Assembly: GCF_007004545.3 (NCBI RefSeq)
Contig: NZ_CP045503.2
Location: forward strand, 3,008,501-3,072,500
DNA from: Shewanella eurypsychrophilus
GTDB taxonomy: Bacteria; Pseudomonadota; Gammaproteobacteria; Enterobacterales; Shewanellaceae
Length of the DNA: 64,000 nt
Direction of reading: 5' to 3'
The notes under the pieces are model-generated. The model was not told where the DNA came from. It worked only from the letters and a program-made list of their open reading frames with translations, and made no database searches. A program made the translations under genes and the position numbers. This document shows positions 53,625-62,973 of this stretch, in pieces (position 1 is the stretch's first letter; each line of letters starts with the position of its first letter).

Positions 53625-53981
53625 AATGATCCCCCCAGATCTTCCGATACATCACAGTAATACCAATCGGTATAAATCTCGTAAGTAAAAAGTTTTGCAC
53701 TATTCTACTATCGTTTCAAAATCATTCAGTTAAAGAATATTCATTAAGCGCTAAATATCCGTTCTAATACCAACCTACATAAATACTTGATCATTCTTAC
53801 TGGTTAAAACCGCTGATAACTACGTTATGAGTTTTGTAATTAGAATAACTAGTTACCTGCAACTCCAGCCTTGTTCTAAGCGGTTTTTCCTGCGTAATGT
53901 TATGAACACTGACTTATCCAGATTGATATAATACTCAGCGTGTAAATTTGGTTTCTGAATAATGAAACGTTAAATCATAAA
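53625..53981. other. Intergenic region between the GGDEF-EAL and cytochrome b561 genes
   Basis: These 357 bases precede the cytochrome gene and follow the GGDEF-EAL gene, both on the minus strand. I find no gene. The palindrome ATACCAATCGGTAT is at 53660-53673, and a related half-site (TAATACCAAC) occurs near 53765. The cytochrome promoter must be here but no clear hexamers were assigned. Confidence 0.45.
53660..53673. repeat. Short intergenic palindrome, third copy
   Basis: ATACCAATCGGTAT is the third ATACC-N4-GGTAT-like element in the window, here 36 bases upstream of the cytochrome b561 start. Confidence 0.4.
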
Positions 53982-56204
53982 TTATGAAATCAGCGTTTTT
54001 AGTTCAGATTTACTCATAGGTTTATAGAAATAATAACCCTGAACAAACTCAATACCAGCCTGTTTGACAAAATCCAGCTCCAGCTCAATTTCCACACCTT
54101 CGGCAACGACATCTAAACCTAAAGCTTGGCTTAATGTCGTTATGGCTGTCACCAAGGCCTGTTGCTTGATGTCAGAATCAGACTGTTGAATAAAACTTTT
54201 ATCGATTTTAATTTGATCTAATGGAAACTTGCTCAAATAAGACAATGATGAAAAACCAGTACCGAAATCATCAATAGCAACCTTAAGCCCCATATCTCTT
54301 AACTTAGTTAATGACTGAATTGAGTGATGATTATTCTTCATCAATAACGACTCAGTGATCTCTATTACCATAGATTCAAATGGAAATGGGTTTGTCGTTA
54401 AATCAACTGCAATATCTTCAATTGATTTCACTAAATTATCTTGTAGTTCATGGGACCAAAACTCATACATAGAGACATTGATCGACAAACCAAAACCTAA
54501 ATTGATCTGCTGTAGCTCCAATAGCGCTTTCATGGCCTCTTTACGGACCCACTGGCCAATTTCAACAATCAAACCACTACTTTCGGCAATCGGAATAAAG
54601 TGCTCGGGAGAGATATAAGTCCCTTCATGTTTCCATCTAAGTAAAACCTCTGCACGAACAATCTCGCCGGTAGATATTGATACGATGGGCTGAAAATTAA
54701 GCTCAAACGCTTCTAAGTCTAATGCTAAACGCAGTGCTGTATGAATAACGGCGGTACGCTCAGCATCTTGTTGCATCTGTTGAGTAAAGAAATGAAATCG
54801 ATTTCTGCCCTCCTCTTTCGAAGCATACATAGCTTGGTCGGCACAATTTAAAAGCTGTTCAAGGTTTAGCGCATCTTCAGGGAAACGTGCAATGCCAACG
54901 CTTATACTGGTTAATACCTGTTTATTATCGATATAGTACGGCTCAGATACCCTGCCAACAATCAAATCAGCAATATCGGTAAGGTCGCTCGCCTTAACCA
55001 GACCGGGTAAAAACAGCGCAAACTCATCGCCACCTAATCTCGCTAATAAAAATGCTTCATCGATACAGTGACTGATCCGCTTTGACACATCGACGAGTAA
55101 CTTGTCACCTTTATCATGACCTAAGGTGTCATTAACTTGTTTAAAATGATCTAAATCCATCAGCATAAAAGAGAAGCCAGGCATCAAACTGTCAGAGTTA
55201 ATCTCATTTTGCATCACTCTAAATAACTGATGCCTGTTTGCAAGCGATGTTAAAGAATCAAAATTAGCTTGGTAATCAATTAATTCTGATGCACGCTTCC
55301 TTTCACTTATGTCACTAAAAAGCCATGCGTAACACACTTCATCTAAACTTGAATCTTTAAACATAGTAACGGTAAGATCGAGGTGAAAGGTTGCACCGCA
55401 TAAACGTTTTCCAATCAATTCTCCTTGCCACGCCTCATTTGCATGCAGGGAGTCAAACATCTGTGTAAGTTGAGTTAAGCCAGAGGGTTGAAAAAAATGA
55501 TGCGGGTCGAACTGATGATCATGTTCTGATGACAATTTTATCAACTGATAAAAAGCAGGATTTGCATTAAGAACATTCCAATTATCGTTAGTGATAACCA
55601 AAGCGACAGGCAAGTGCTTAAAAATGTTACTGGTTAATCGTTGAAACTGAAGAGAACGACTTCGCTCAATCGCTAAACTGGCCAAACTTGCAGCTTCTGC
55701 GATCAGAAGTAAATCTTGTGCCGTCGGCGACTTTTGAGTGTCGTAGTACATGGCAAATGTGCCAATAATATTACCTTTACTGTCTTTAATTGGCTCAGAC
55801 CAGCAAGCTTTTAGTCCCGCTTTTAAGGGAAGCGCTTTAAAAGGTGCCCAATAGGGATGGGTTTCTATGTCTTCGACGATAACACGTTCACCGCGATATG
55901 CGGCTGTGCCACAGGAACCAACCCCCTCTCCGATTTCAATACCATGAATGGCTTTGTTATATTCATCGGGCAATCTTGGCGCTGCACCATTGAGTAGGCG
56001 TTTACCATCATCACTCAACAATAATACAGATCCCATGGTCCCCAATTTTTCAGCTTCAATAAGTAACACTAAAGAGGCTAAAATCTCACTCAGTGGTGAG
56101 CCATCTAATAAGAGTGCTAATATTGCTCCGTAATGTTTCACACTGACATTATAGCCAGTGACAACTGGAAAGACCCTAACACTAGATGAACAACTCTGTT
56201 CCAT
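53982..56204 (-). CDS. GAF-PAS-GGDEF-EAL c-di-GMP signalling protein
   Basis: The 740-residue protein has no membrane segment. A GAF domain covers about residues 25-185 (GEGVGSCGTAAYRGERVIVEDIETHPYW). A PAS domain follows (ALVITNDNWNVLNANPAFYQL, about 200-310), then a GGDEF domain with an intact ARLGGDEFALFLPG, and a C-terminal EAL domain. The EAL signature reads AEVLLRW (EVL), while DDFGTGFSSLSYLSKFPLDQIKIDKSFI is complete, so phosphodiesterase activity is plausible. No RxxD inhibitory site precedes GGDEF. It may act as cyclase, phosphodiesterase or both depending on the GAF/PAS ligand. Confidence 0.93.
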   Translation of the reverse strand: MEQSCSSSVRVFPVVTGYNVSVKHYGAILALLLDGSPLSEILASLVLLIEAEKLGTMGSVLLLSDDGKRLLNGAAPRLPDEYNKAIHGIEIGEGVGSCGTAAYRGERVIVEDIETHPYWAPFKALPLKAGLKACWSEPIKDSKGNIIGTFAMYYDTQKSPTAQDLLLIAEAASLASLAIERSRSLQFQRLTSNIFKHLPVALVITNDNWNVLNANPAFYQLIKLSSEHDHQFDPHHFFQPSGLTQLTQMFDSLHANEAWQGELIGKRLCGATFHLDLTVTMFKDSSLDEVCYAWLFSDISERKRASELIDYQANFDSLTSLANRHQLFRVMQNEINSDSLMPGFSFMLMDLDHFKQVNDTLGHDKGDKLLVDVSKRISHCIDEAFLLARLGGDEFALFLPGLVKASDLTDIADLIVGRVSEPYYIDNKQVLTSISVGIARFPEDALNLEQLLNCADQAMYASKEEGRNRFHFFTQQMQQDAERTAVIHTALRLALDLEAFELNFQPIVSISTGEIVRAEVLLRWKHEGTYISPEHFIPIAESSGLIVEIGQWVRKEAMKALLELQQINLGFGLSINVSMYEFWSHELQDNLVKSIEDIAVDLTTNPFPFESMVIEITESLLMKNNHHSIQSLTKLRDMGLKVAIDDFGTGFSSLSYLSKFPLDQIKIDKSFIQQSDSDIKQQALVTAITTLSQALGLDVVAEGVEIELELDFVKQAGIEFVQGYYFYKPMSKSELKTLIS

Positions 56205-56442
56205 AGACGCTCATACCTATCACAACATGAATAATCTATATACTACCTATTTAGTTAACAAAACTCTATGATTATTAAACGCCCAACAAGATACCAAGAT
56301 ACTGATAAATCAGTTATTTATTTTAATAAGTTTTAACGTCTTAGTTGGAAGTACCCAATGAGGGCAATAAAAAAGTCAAACGAAGAGGAAATAAACGGTA
56401 CGCTAGGAGGAAAGGCTAAAATGATGAGAAAATATGATAATT

Positions 56443-56478
56443 AAAGAAAAAGATCACCGCTATCCTTAAAGGTAGCGG
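56443..56478 (-). terminator. Terminator of the m5C methyltransferase gene
   Basis: On the minus strand CCGCTACC-TTTAA-GGATAGCGG forms a GC-rich stem with one mismatch or bulge, followed by a T-rich stretch (CTTTTTCTTT). It is 17 bases past the stop codon. Confidence 0.75.
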
Positions 56479-56494
56479 AGGTTAATACTTACAG

Positions 56495-57709
56495 CTATTC
56501 AGCGATTCGCTCAAGCTTTGCCATATAGAAGCCATCAAATCCTGACTCAGCAACCGTTATATTTTCATCTTCAATGAATGTAAAGTGCTTGTTCTCTGCC
56601 AAAAAGGCATCAATCTGATCGCGGTTCTCTTCAGGCATGATAGAACATGTTGCGTAGACTAAGATCCCACCCACTTTCACCATGCGGCTGTAACTCTGCA
56701 ATATATGTTTCTGCAGTTCAACCAGTACAGGCAGGCGCTCAGGCGTATCACGCCACTTTGCATCAGGATTGCGCTTAAGTACCCCAAGTCCCGAACATGG
56801 CACATCTAACAACACACGATCGGCACTGAGCTTTAGGCGCTTAATGGTTTTCGAGCTGGCGATAATACGGGTCTCTATGTTATCGGCATTAGCACGGCGA
56901 GCACGTTGTTTAAGACTGTCAAGTTTCCATTGCTCAACATCCATAGCTAAAAGACGACCTTTACCCTTCATTTGAGCTGCAATGGATAACGTCTTACCGC
57001 CCGCACCAGCGCAAGCGTCGATAACACGCATACCTGGCTTGGCATCGAGTGCAGCAGCAACCAACTGAGAGCCAGCATCCTGTTGCTCGAACCAGCCCTT
57101 CTTGAATGACTCGGTACGAAATAGCGCTGAATCTGATGTGACTTCAAGAGCGGTTTCAACACCTTCAACTTCCTGGGTTTGCACTTGCTCATTACGTAAT
57201 TTTTTGCCTAATTCATCACGTGTACATTTAAGCAAATTCACGCGGATAAAACGTTTAGGCTGTTTACTCAATGCCGCTCGCTCTGTGGCCCAAGCATCAC
57301 CCAGTTGTGCCTGACCCATTTGGTCTAACCACTCAGGGCAACCATCCCATAAAGCTGGCTGAGTCTTAGCCTTCTCTAGACGTTCAAAATACGTTTTTTC
57401 ATCTACCTGCAATGCATATTGCATTTTAGGTACCTCGAGTCCGTGAAACATATGCCATACATTCAGTAAGCGTGTTCCCATACGCGACATCTCTTCAAAC
57501 TTTACATCCGACAGATAACAATAAAGGTTTAAACGACGAAGTAAATCACCTGCAACCACAGTAATGCGTGCCTGCTCTGATGGCGCTAATTGTAAGCCCG
57601 AGAAGTGGTGAGAATAGGCTCTATCTAAAGGTTTCCCTTCAGTTAATACCATATCTAATACATTGATAACCAATTCGGTCGAACTAGGGGAAAGCGGAGA
57701 GTTAAGCAT
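56495..57709 (-). CDS. RsmB/Nop2-type RNA (cytosine-5) methyltransferase
   Basis: The N-terminal about 140 residues are a helical NusB-like region. The catalytic domain has the SAM-binding VIDACAGAGGKTLSIAAQMKGKG, followed by LAMDVE. The two cysteines of the Nol1/Nop2/Sun family are in DVPCSGLGVLKRNPDAKW (release) and VYATCSIMPEENRDQ (nucleophile). The length of 404 residues is slightly shorter than E. coli RsmB (429). True rsmB usually sits by fmt, which is absent here, so this may be a paralogue. The RNA target is not known from sequence. Confidence 0.88.
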   Translation of the reverse strand: MLNSPLSPSSTELVINVLDMVLTEGKPLDRAYSHHFSGLQLAPSEQARITVVAGDLLRRLNLYCYLSDVKFEEMSRMGTRLLNVWHMFHGLEVPKMQYALQVDEKTYFERLEKAKTQPALWDGCPEWLDQMGQAQLGDAWATERAALSKQPKRFIRVNLLKCTRDELGKKLRNEQVQTQEVEGVETALEVTSDSALFRTESFKKGWFEQQDAGSQLVAAALDAKPGMRVIDACAGAGGKTLSIAAQMKGKGRLLAMDVEQWKLDSLKQRARRANADNIETRIIASSKTIKRLKLSADRVLLDVPCSGLGVLKRNPDAKWRDTPERLPVLVELQKHILQSYSRMVKVGGILVYATCSIMPEENRDQIDAFLAENKHFTFIEDENITVAESGFDGFYMAKLERIAE

Positions 57710-57917
57710 GAAATAGCCTGTTGTGGATGTCTAAGAATAATGTCTGTAATTACGCGAGTCGATCATAGGAGTTAAGACTGTATTACGCAAGTAATACTCT
57801 CAGCTCTTAAGCCCAAATGGGGAAATATTTTAGCACAAAACGATGATCTGATGGCTCTATACAAAAATGACAGAGGCAAAAACAGTAGAATATGAAAAAT
57901 AATGAGACGAGAAAAGA

Positions 57918-57945
57918 GAAAGGCCCGTTTAAAACGAGCCTTTCT
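57918..57945 (-). terminator. Terminator of the RhlE-type helicase gene
   Basis: AAGGC-N-CGTTT and AAACG-N-GCCTT form an imperfect stem with pyrimidine-rich DNA after it on the minus strand (TCTCTTTTCTC). It lies 17 bases after the stop codon. Confidence 0.65.
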
Positions 57946-57961
57946 AGTCTTAACTGTACAT

Positions 57962-59338
57962 TTAGTGACGACCCCAGGGATTGAGCGGTAGCTTGTTATC
58001 CGCAGTGTCTTCAGTTGAACCTTCGTTGCTCACTGTGTGACTATTCGTTCGCTCAGATTTTTGAGGCTTACCCTTGTGTGATTGCACTCTTGAAGAGCCT
58101 TTATCACTGCGAGGTTTAACGTTTCTCCCCTTAGGGCCACTTTCTTTGCTGTCTCTTACTGGCTTATTTTTAGGCACAAAATTCAACACAGAAACTGGCA
58201 CTACTTTCTTGGGCGCAAACTCTTCAATTTCACGTCGTTCGATCAAATGCTCTAAGCGACTTTCGATCATACACAGGTTCTTAAAATCATCTTTCGACAC
58301 CAAAGATATTGCCTCACCAGCAGCCCCCGCTCTACCGGTACGACCAATGCGGTGAACGTATTCGTCAGCTGGGTATGGTAAATCATAATTGATCACCAAA
58401 GGTAGCTCGTCGATATCGATACCACGCGCCGAGATCCCAGTCGAAATTAAGTAGCGAACCTTACCGGATTTGAAATCAGCTAAGATCTGCTCACGAATGG
58501 CTTGAGTACGGCCACTATGAATACATTCAGCCTCGATACCACGCTTTTCAAGTTGGCTTACCAGCTTTCCAGCGCCATGCTTAGTTTCTATAAAAATAAG
58601 TGCCTGAGGCCACTCATTTTGTTTGATTAAATGGCTCAATAACGCCGACTTTTTATCCTTATCTACTGTAACCAACCACTGTTCAATATTTGGCTTGCCT
58701 TGCGTTTTTTTAGTGACGGAAAGCTGAATCGCATCAGGGCTAGTGTCTTTAGCTAGCTCTCTGACTTGTCTCGATAAAGTGGCTGAAAATAACAGGTTCT
58801 GTCTGTTCTGAGGTAAGGTATCGACAATCTTATTAATATCTTCGATAAAGCCCATATCGAGCATTCTGTCAGCTTCGTCCAGCACTAACATCTCGATTTC
58901 ATCAAAATGAATCGAACGTTGAGTATATAGATCCCGTAAACGCCCTGGAGTGGCTACGACAATATCTACACCTTCAATTAGCTGCTGCTTTTGCGGCGCA
59001 TAATCTACACCACCATATATGGCAACAGACTTAAGCCCCAAATGTTGACCATAGGTCTCAATACTTTGATTGACCTGAATCGCAAGCTCTCTTGTCGGCG
59101 CTAAAATCAATGCTCTGGCGCGTTTTTTTCTTTGTGTCTCCCCCTTTGAGAGCATTTCAAGAATAGGCAATACAAATGTTGCCGTTTTACCACTGCCGGT
59201 TTGGGCCGCAGCGATAAGACTTTTACCTTTTAGCGCAAGTGGGATCGCCTCAGCTTGGATCGGTGTTGGCGTGTGATAGCCGAGTTCATTAAGGGCATCG
59301 AGTAAAGGTTGGCTTAAACCAAGGGAGGAGAAGGACAT
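57962..59338 (-). CDS. rhlE: DEAD-box RNA helicase, RhlE type
   Basis: The 458-residue protein has all core motifs: Q motif around residues 22-29, Walker A AQTGSGKT (45-52), PTRELAIQ, TPGR, DEAD (154-157), SAT (185-187), and HRIGRTGRAG. Motif V reads STGISARGID, with glycine 301 where most family members have aspartate (ATDIAARGLD). The C-terminal about 75 residues are basic, Ser/Lys-rich and disordered, as in RhlE, and should bind RNA. A role in ribosome assembly or mRNA decay in the cold follows from the family. It is a single gene with its own terminator. Confidence 0.93.
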   Translation of the reverse strand: MSFSSLGLSQPLLDALNELGYHTPTPIQAEAIPLALKGKSLIAAAQTGSGKTATFVLPILEMLSKGETQRKKRARALILAPTRELAIQVNQSIETYGQHLGLKSVAIYGGVDYAPQKQQLIEGVDIVVATPGRLRDLYTQRSIHFDEIEMLVLDEADRMLDMGFIEDINKIVDTLPQNRQNLLFSATLSRQVRELAKDTSPDAIQLSVTKKTQGKPNIEQWLVTVDKDKKSALLSHLIKQNEWPQALIFIETKHGAGKLVSQLEKRGIEAECIHSGRTQAIREQILADFKSGKVRYLISTGISARGIDIDELPLVINYDLPYPADEYVHRIGRTGRAGAAGEAISLVSKDDFKNLCMIESRLEHLIERREIEEFAPKKVVPVSVLNFVPKNKPVRDSKESGPKGRNVKPRSDKGSSRVQSHKGKPQKSERTNSHTVSNEGSTEDTADNKLPLNPWGRH

Positions 59339-59554
59339 GGACAGATCTCAAGATAATAGCAAAACAGAAAATAACACGAGTATTCACTCGCATTATATAG
59401 GCCAGGCGATTATAGCAGGGCCCACAAAGATATGCCCTCTTTTACTAGGCTAACCAATATGAAGCTGAGGATTAATTATTGATAGTCAGTCACTCTCAGG
59501 GGCTCAACCGAAAGTCCTCTTAAGGGCAAAATGTTCAATAGGCGTTCAGCACCT

Positions 59555-59581
59555 AATAAAAAGCCCATCATTGATGGGCTT
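59555..59581 (-). terminator. Terminator of the OsmC-YcaO gene
   Basis: On the minus strand AAGCCCATCA-A-TGATGGGCTT forms a strong stem followed by TTTATTA. It lies 37 bases after the stop codon. Confidence 0.88.
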
Positions 59582-59617
59582 GGGCTGTAATACATGACTT
59601 AACGCATATTAATCAAA

Positions 59618-61804
59618 TTACTGTTTAACTTGTGCTTTACGGGCTTGATGTAATTTTTTATAACTTTCAATCAATCTCAGATGCGGCTCAATGCCTTCTA
59701 GTGCCATGCTGGTTTTAGTCAGTCCGAAGAATCGAATCTCACCATTAACTGAGCCGACAACATTTTGCATCACTACTTCACCAAACATACGGTTGAAGTT
59801 ATGGATGAAGTGCTCAAGTTCTAATTCTTCGTCTAAAGCGACTTCTAGTACAGCACTCACAGCTTGATAGAATAGACCACGCTCAACCGTATTATCGTTA
59901 AACTGTAAGAAATCGCCGACAAGTTCCATCGCTTCATCGTGTGCGCCTAATGCAAGGAAAATAAGAATTTTCAGCTCGATAATGGTTAACTGGCCCCAGA
60001 CGGTGTTTTCATCAAACACGATGCCAATCATGGTGCGTATATCTGTGTAATTATCTTGCTGGCTTTCATCTAGACGGTTAACGAGATCCACCAGCTCATC
60101 ATCAGTTAAAGAATGCAGATTTAAAATATCTTCGCGGTAATCGAGTGATTTATTGGTGTTGTCCCAGATAAGGTCTTCAACCGGATACACTTCAGAGAAT
60201 TCAGGCACTAACATGCGACACACAGAGGCACCTAGTTGATCAAATTCTGCGGTATAAACCTCTTTACCCAGCGACGCTAGAATGCCAAATAAGCTATTAG
60301 CTTCCTCTTCGTTCGTACCAGAGAAATCCCACTCGCAGAATTCAAAGTCATACTTGCTGCTAAAGAAGCGCCACGAGATCACACCTGTTGAATCGATAAA
60401 GTGCTCAACAAAGTTTTCAGGTTCTGTCACTGCCATGCTATTGAAGGTAGGCTTAGGCACATCATTGAGCCCTTCAAAACTGCGACCTTGTAACAGCTCT
60501 GTAAGGCTACGCTCTAACGCCACTTCGAGACTTGGGTGAGCACCAAACGAGGCGAATACACCACCGGTTTTCGGGTTCATTAGGGTGACACACATGACCG
60601 GAAACTCTCCGCCCAAGGAGGCATCTTTAACCACAACTGGGAAACCTTGCGCTTCTAATCCTTCAATGCCGGCCAAGATGCTAGGGTACTTCTCTAGCAC
60701 TGACTGTGGCACATCTGGCAAGACAATCTCTTGTTCGATAATTTGGCGTTTTACCGCGCGCTCAAAAATCTCAGACAGACACTGCACCTGCGCTTCTTGC
60801 AGATTGTTACCCGCACTCATACCGTTACTTAAGAATAAATTTTCGATTAAGTTAGACGGGAAGTACACCGTTTCGCCATCAGAGTGACGCGTATACGGAA
60901 TGGTACAAATACCCCGTTCGATGTTACCTGAGTTGGTATCAATCAGATTTGAGCCACTCAGCTCGCCACTCGGGTTATAGATATCTAAACAATAGTCATC
61001 GAGCATGCCCACTGGTAGCGAATCATCATCTGTTAATTCGAACCATTTTTCATTGGGATAATGCACAAATTCGCTGTTAGCGATCTCTTCACCAAAGAAT
61101 TGATCGTTATAGAAGAAATTACAGTTCAAGCGTTCGATAAACTCGCCCAGTGCAGAGCAAAGTGCGCTCTCTTTGGTTGCGCCTTTACCATTGGTAAAAC
61201 ACATAGGTGATGCAGCGTCACGAATATGCAGTGACCATACGTTTGGCACTATGTTACGCCACGATGAGATCTCAATCTTCATTCCGAGATCGGCCAGCAT
61301 ACTGGTCATGTTAGAAATGGTTTCTTCAAGGGGAAGATCTTTACCCACAATGTAGGTACTTGAATCACCTTCAGGCTGCCCCATCAACATAGCATTGGCA
61401 TCAGCGTCTAGGTTTTCAACCGTTTCAATTTTAAACTCTGGACCGGTTTGTACCACTTTTTTTACGGTGCAACGTTCTATCGAGCGTAAGATCCCTTGAC
61501 GATCTTTATCAGAGATATCATCAGGCAGTTCTACCTGAATTTGGAATATTTGATTGTATCTATCTTCAGGATCGACAATGTTATTTTGCGACAATCTGAT
61601 ATTTTCAGTCGGTATATCACGGGCTTTACAATACACCTTGATAAAATAGGCGGCACAAAGCGCTGACGATGCTAAAAAATAATCAAAAGGACTAGGGGCT
61701 GAGCCATCGCCCTTATAGCGAATAGGCTGATCAGCAGTGACATTAAAGTCATCAAACTTTGCTTCCAGTCTTAGATTGTCGAGAAAATTTACTTTGATTT
61801 CCAT
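59618..61804 (-). CDS. ycaO: OsmC-YcaO fusion protein
   Basis: Residues 1-135 are an OsmC-like domain with the usual two cysteines (Cys50 in SSALCAAY, Cys112 in ERCTVKKV), a peroxidase-type thiol pair. From about residue 160 onward it is a YcaO domain with ATP-binding glutamates in KESALCSALGEFIERLNCNFF and QVQCLSEIFERAVKRQIIE, and a C-terminal helical region (from about 590) like E. coli YcaO. E. coli YcaO (586 residues, without OsmC) helps RimO methylthiolate ribosomal protein S12. No RiPP precursor or partner gene is nearby, so the housekeeping YcaO role is more likely than a biosynthetic one. Confidence 0.92.
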   Translation of the reverse strand: MEIKVNFLDNLRLEAKFDDFNVTADQPIRYKGDGSAPSPFDYFLASSALCAAYFIKVYCKARDIPTENIRLSQNNIVDPEDRYNQIFQIQVELPDDISDKDRQGILRSIERCTVKKVVQTGPEFKIETVENLDADANAMLMGQPEGDSSTYIVGKDLPLEETISNMTSMLADLGMKIEISSWRNIVPNVWSLHIRDAASPMCFTNGKGATKESALCSALGEFIERLNCNFFYNDQFFGEEIANSEFVHYPNEKWFELTDDDSLPVGMLDDYCLDIYNPSGELSGSNLIDTNSGNIERGICTIPYTRHSDGETVYFPSNLIENLFLSNGMSAGNNLQEAQVQCLSEIFERAVKRQIIEQEIVLPDVPQSVLEKYPSILAGIEGLEAQGFPVVVKDASLGGEFPVMCVTLMNPKTGGVFASFGAHPSLEVALERSLTELLQGRSFEGLNDVPKPTFNSMAVTEPENFVEHFIDSTGVISWRFFSSKYDFEFCEWDFSGTNEEEANSLFGILASLGKEVYTAEFDQLGASVCRMLVPEFSEVYPVEDLIWDNTNKSLDYREDILNLHSLTDDELVDLVNRLDESQQDNYTDIRTMIGIVFDENTVWGQLTIIELKILIFLALGAHDEAMELVGDFLQFNDNTVERGLFYQAVSAVLEVALDEELELEHFIHNFNRMFGEVVMQNVVGSVNGEIRFFGLTKTSMALEGIEPHLRLIESYKKLHQARKAQVKQ

Positions 61805-61926
61805 TGAATATGTCCAGAGTCGTGCGATATCTATCGGCGAGATTGTCTTAATTGGGGCAATTATCGGTGTTTTTAACCCAATAGTCTTGAGTTAATTACT
61901 GCAATAGCTTAATTAAGGCTATTTAG

Positions 61927-62340
61927 CTAATAATTCTTCAACAGAAAATATCGTTCAGGACTGTCCGGTAACGCGGGCACACTTCCGACAACGTCAAAGC
62001 CAAGCTTTTGATAAAATAGTGGAGCTTGAAAAGATAATGTATCAAGCTGGGCCACTACACAACCTCGCTTCTTTGCCTCAATCTCAGCAAGTTCCATCAA
62101 TTGACGACCCAGACCTGTACCTCTTGCCACTTTATCTACCCAGACTACGCCGATGAGAAAATTTTTATAGATAGTCCGGCCCGAGACACCGCCAATCAAC
62201 TTATCATCTTCATTACGCATCACCACAGTTAAAGGCTTAGATGTTTCAGGCCCCATATGCTCAATGTTGTACTCACGTACACCGTCAACGAGCGCATCAA
62301 GAACTATCGAATTTTCTTCGTTAATCACTTCAATCTTCAT
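61927..62340 (-). CDS. GNAT-family N-acetyltransferase
   Basis: The 137-residue protein has a single GNAT fold. The acetyl-CoA site is RGTGLGRQLMELAEIEAKKRGC (about residues 74-95), followed by LDTLSFQAPLFYQKLGFDVVG, the usual C-terminal beta-bulge region. The substrate cannot be told. GGAAGTG precedes the ATG. It lies 56 bases downstream of the VOC gene in the same direction, so the two may be co-transcribed. Confidence 0.88.
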   Translation of the reverse strand: MKIEVINEENSIVLDALVDGVREYNIEHMGPETSKPLTVVMRNEDDKLIGGVSGRTIYKNFLIGVVWVDKVARGTGLGRQLMELAEIEAKKRGCVVAQLDTLSFQAPLFYQKLGFDVVGSVPALPDSPERYFLLKNY

Positions 62341-62396
62341 TTAAACACTTCCATGCAATTTAAACTTACCCTGAATGCTAATTTCTAGCCTAAATT

Positions 62397-62822
62397 TCAA
62401 GACCGATTACGTACGACCATAGGATGATCATCATTGAGCTGGAGTAGGTCCCATAAGTTGCCGTACAGATCTTCAAATACGGCAACGGTGCCATACTCTT
62501 GCTCCTTAGGTGCTCTAACAAAATGTATTCCTTCAGCAAGCATGCGCTCATAATCACGCCAAAAATCATCGGTATTGAGGAACAAGAACACTCTTCCTCC
62601 CGCTTGATCACCAATAAAACGGTCTTGTTCAGCTTTAGACGCCCTAGCCAGTAGCAAACTCACTCCGGAGGAACCTGGTGGAGACACCACTACCCAACGT
62701 TTATCTTGCTCCGCTTGATAAGTGTCTTCGACAAGTTCAAACTTTAACTTGTTGACATAGAAATCGATGGCTTCGTCATAATCCCTGACCACCAATGCGA
62801 TATGTACTATCGATTGTTTCAT
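62397..62822 (-). CDS. VOC-superfamily (glyoxalase/bleomycin-resistance-like) protein
   Basis: The 141 residues form two beta-alpha-beta-beta-beta modules: IVHIALVVRDYDEAIDFYVNKLKFELVEDTY at the start and VRAPKEQEYGTVAVFEDLYGNLWDLLQL at the end. His7 and the late glutamate/aspartate positions fit a metal site. It is closest to the uncharacterised VOC proteins found singly in many genomes and is not an assigned glyoxalase I. It is upstream of the GNAT gene. The function is unknown. Confidence 0.85.
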   Translation of the reverse strand: MKQSIVHIALVVRDYDEAIDFYVNKLKFELVEDTYQAEQDKRWVVVSPPGSSGVSLLLARASKAEQDRFIGDQAGGRVFLFLNTDDFWRDYERMLAEGIHFVRAPKEQEYGTVAVFEDLYGNLWDLLQLNDDHPMVVRNRS

Positions 62823-62973
62823 ATTGATTGTCCTATCACTTACGTCACTGACCTGACATTACCTGAACAGGCACGGCCTGAACAGACATTACAAATACAG
62901 TGCCAAACTTTCATTAAAAATCTACTATTTGTTCTTCTATAATAAAGTAATAACAATAATATTTGGTAACCAG

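Noticed and set aside
59618..61804. RiPP (azoline-type) biosynthetic cluster around YcaO
   Set aside because: No precursor peptide, dehydrogenase or E1-like partner is nearby, and the C-terminal region is that of the housekeeping YcaO.
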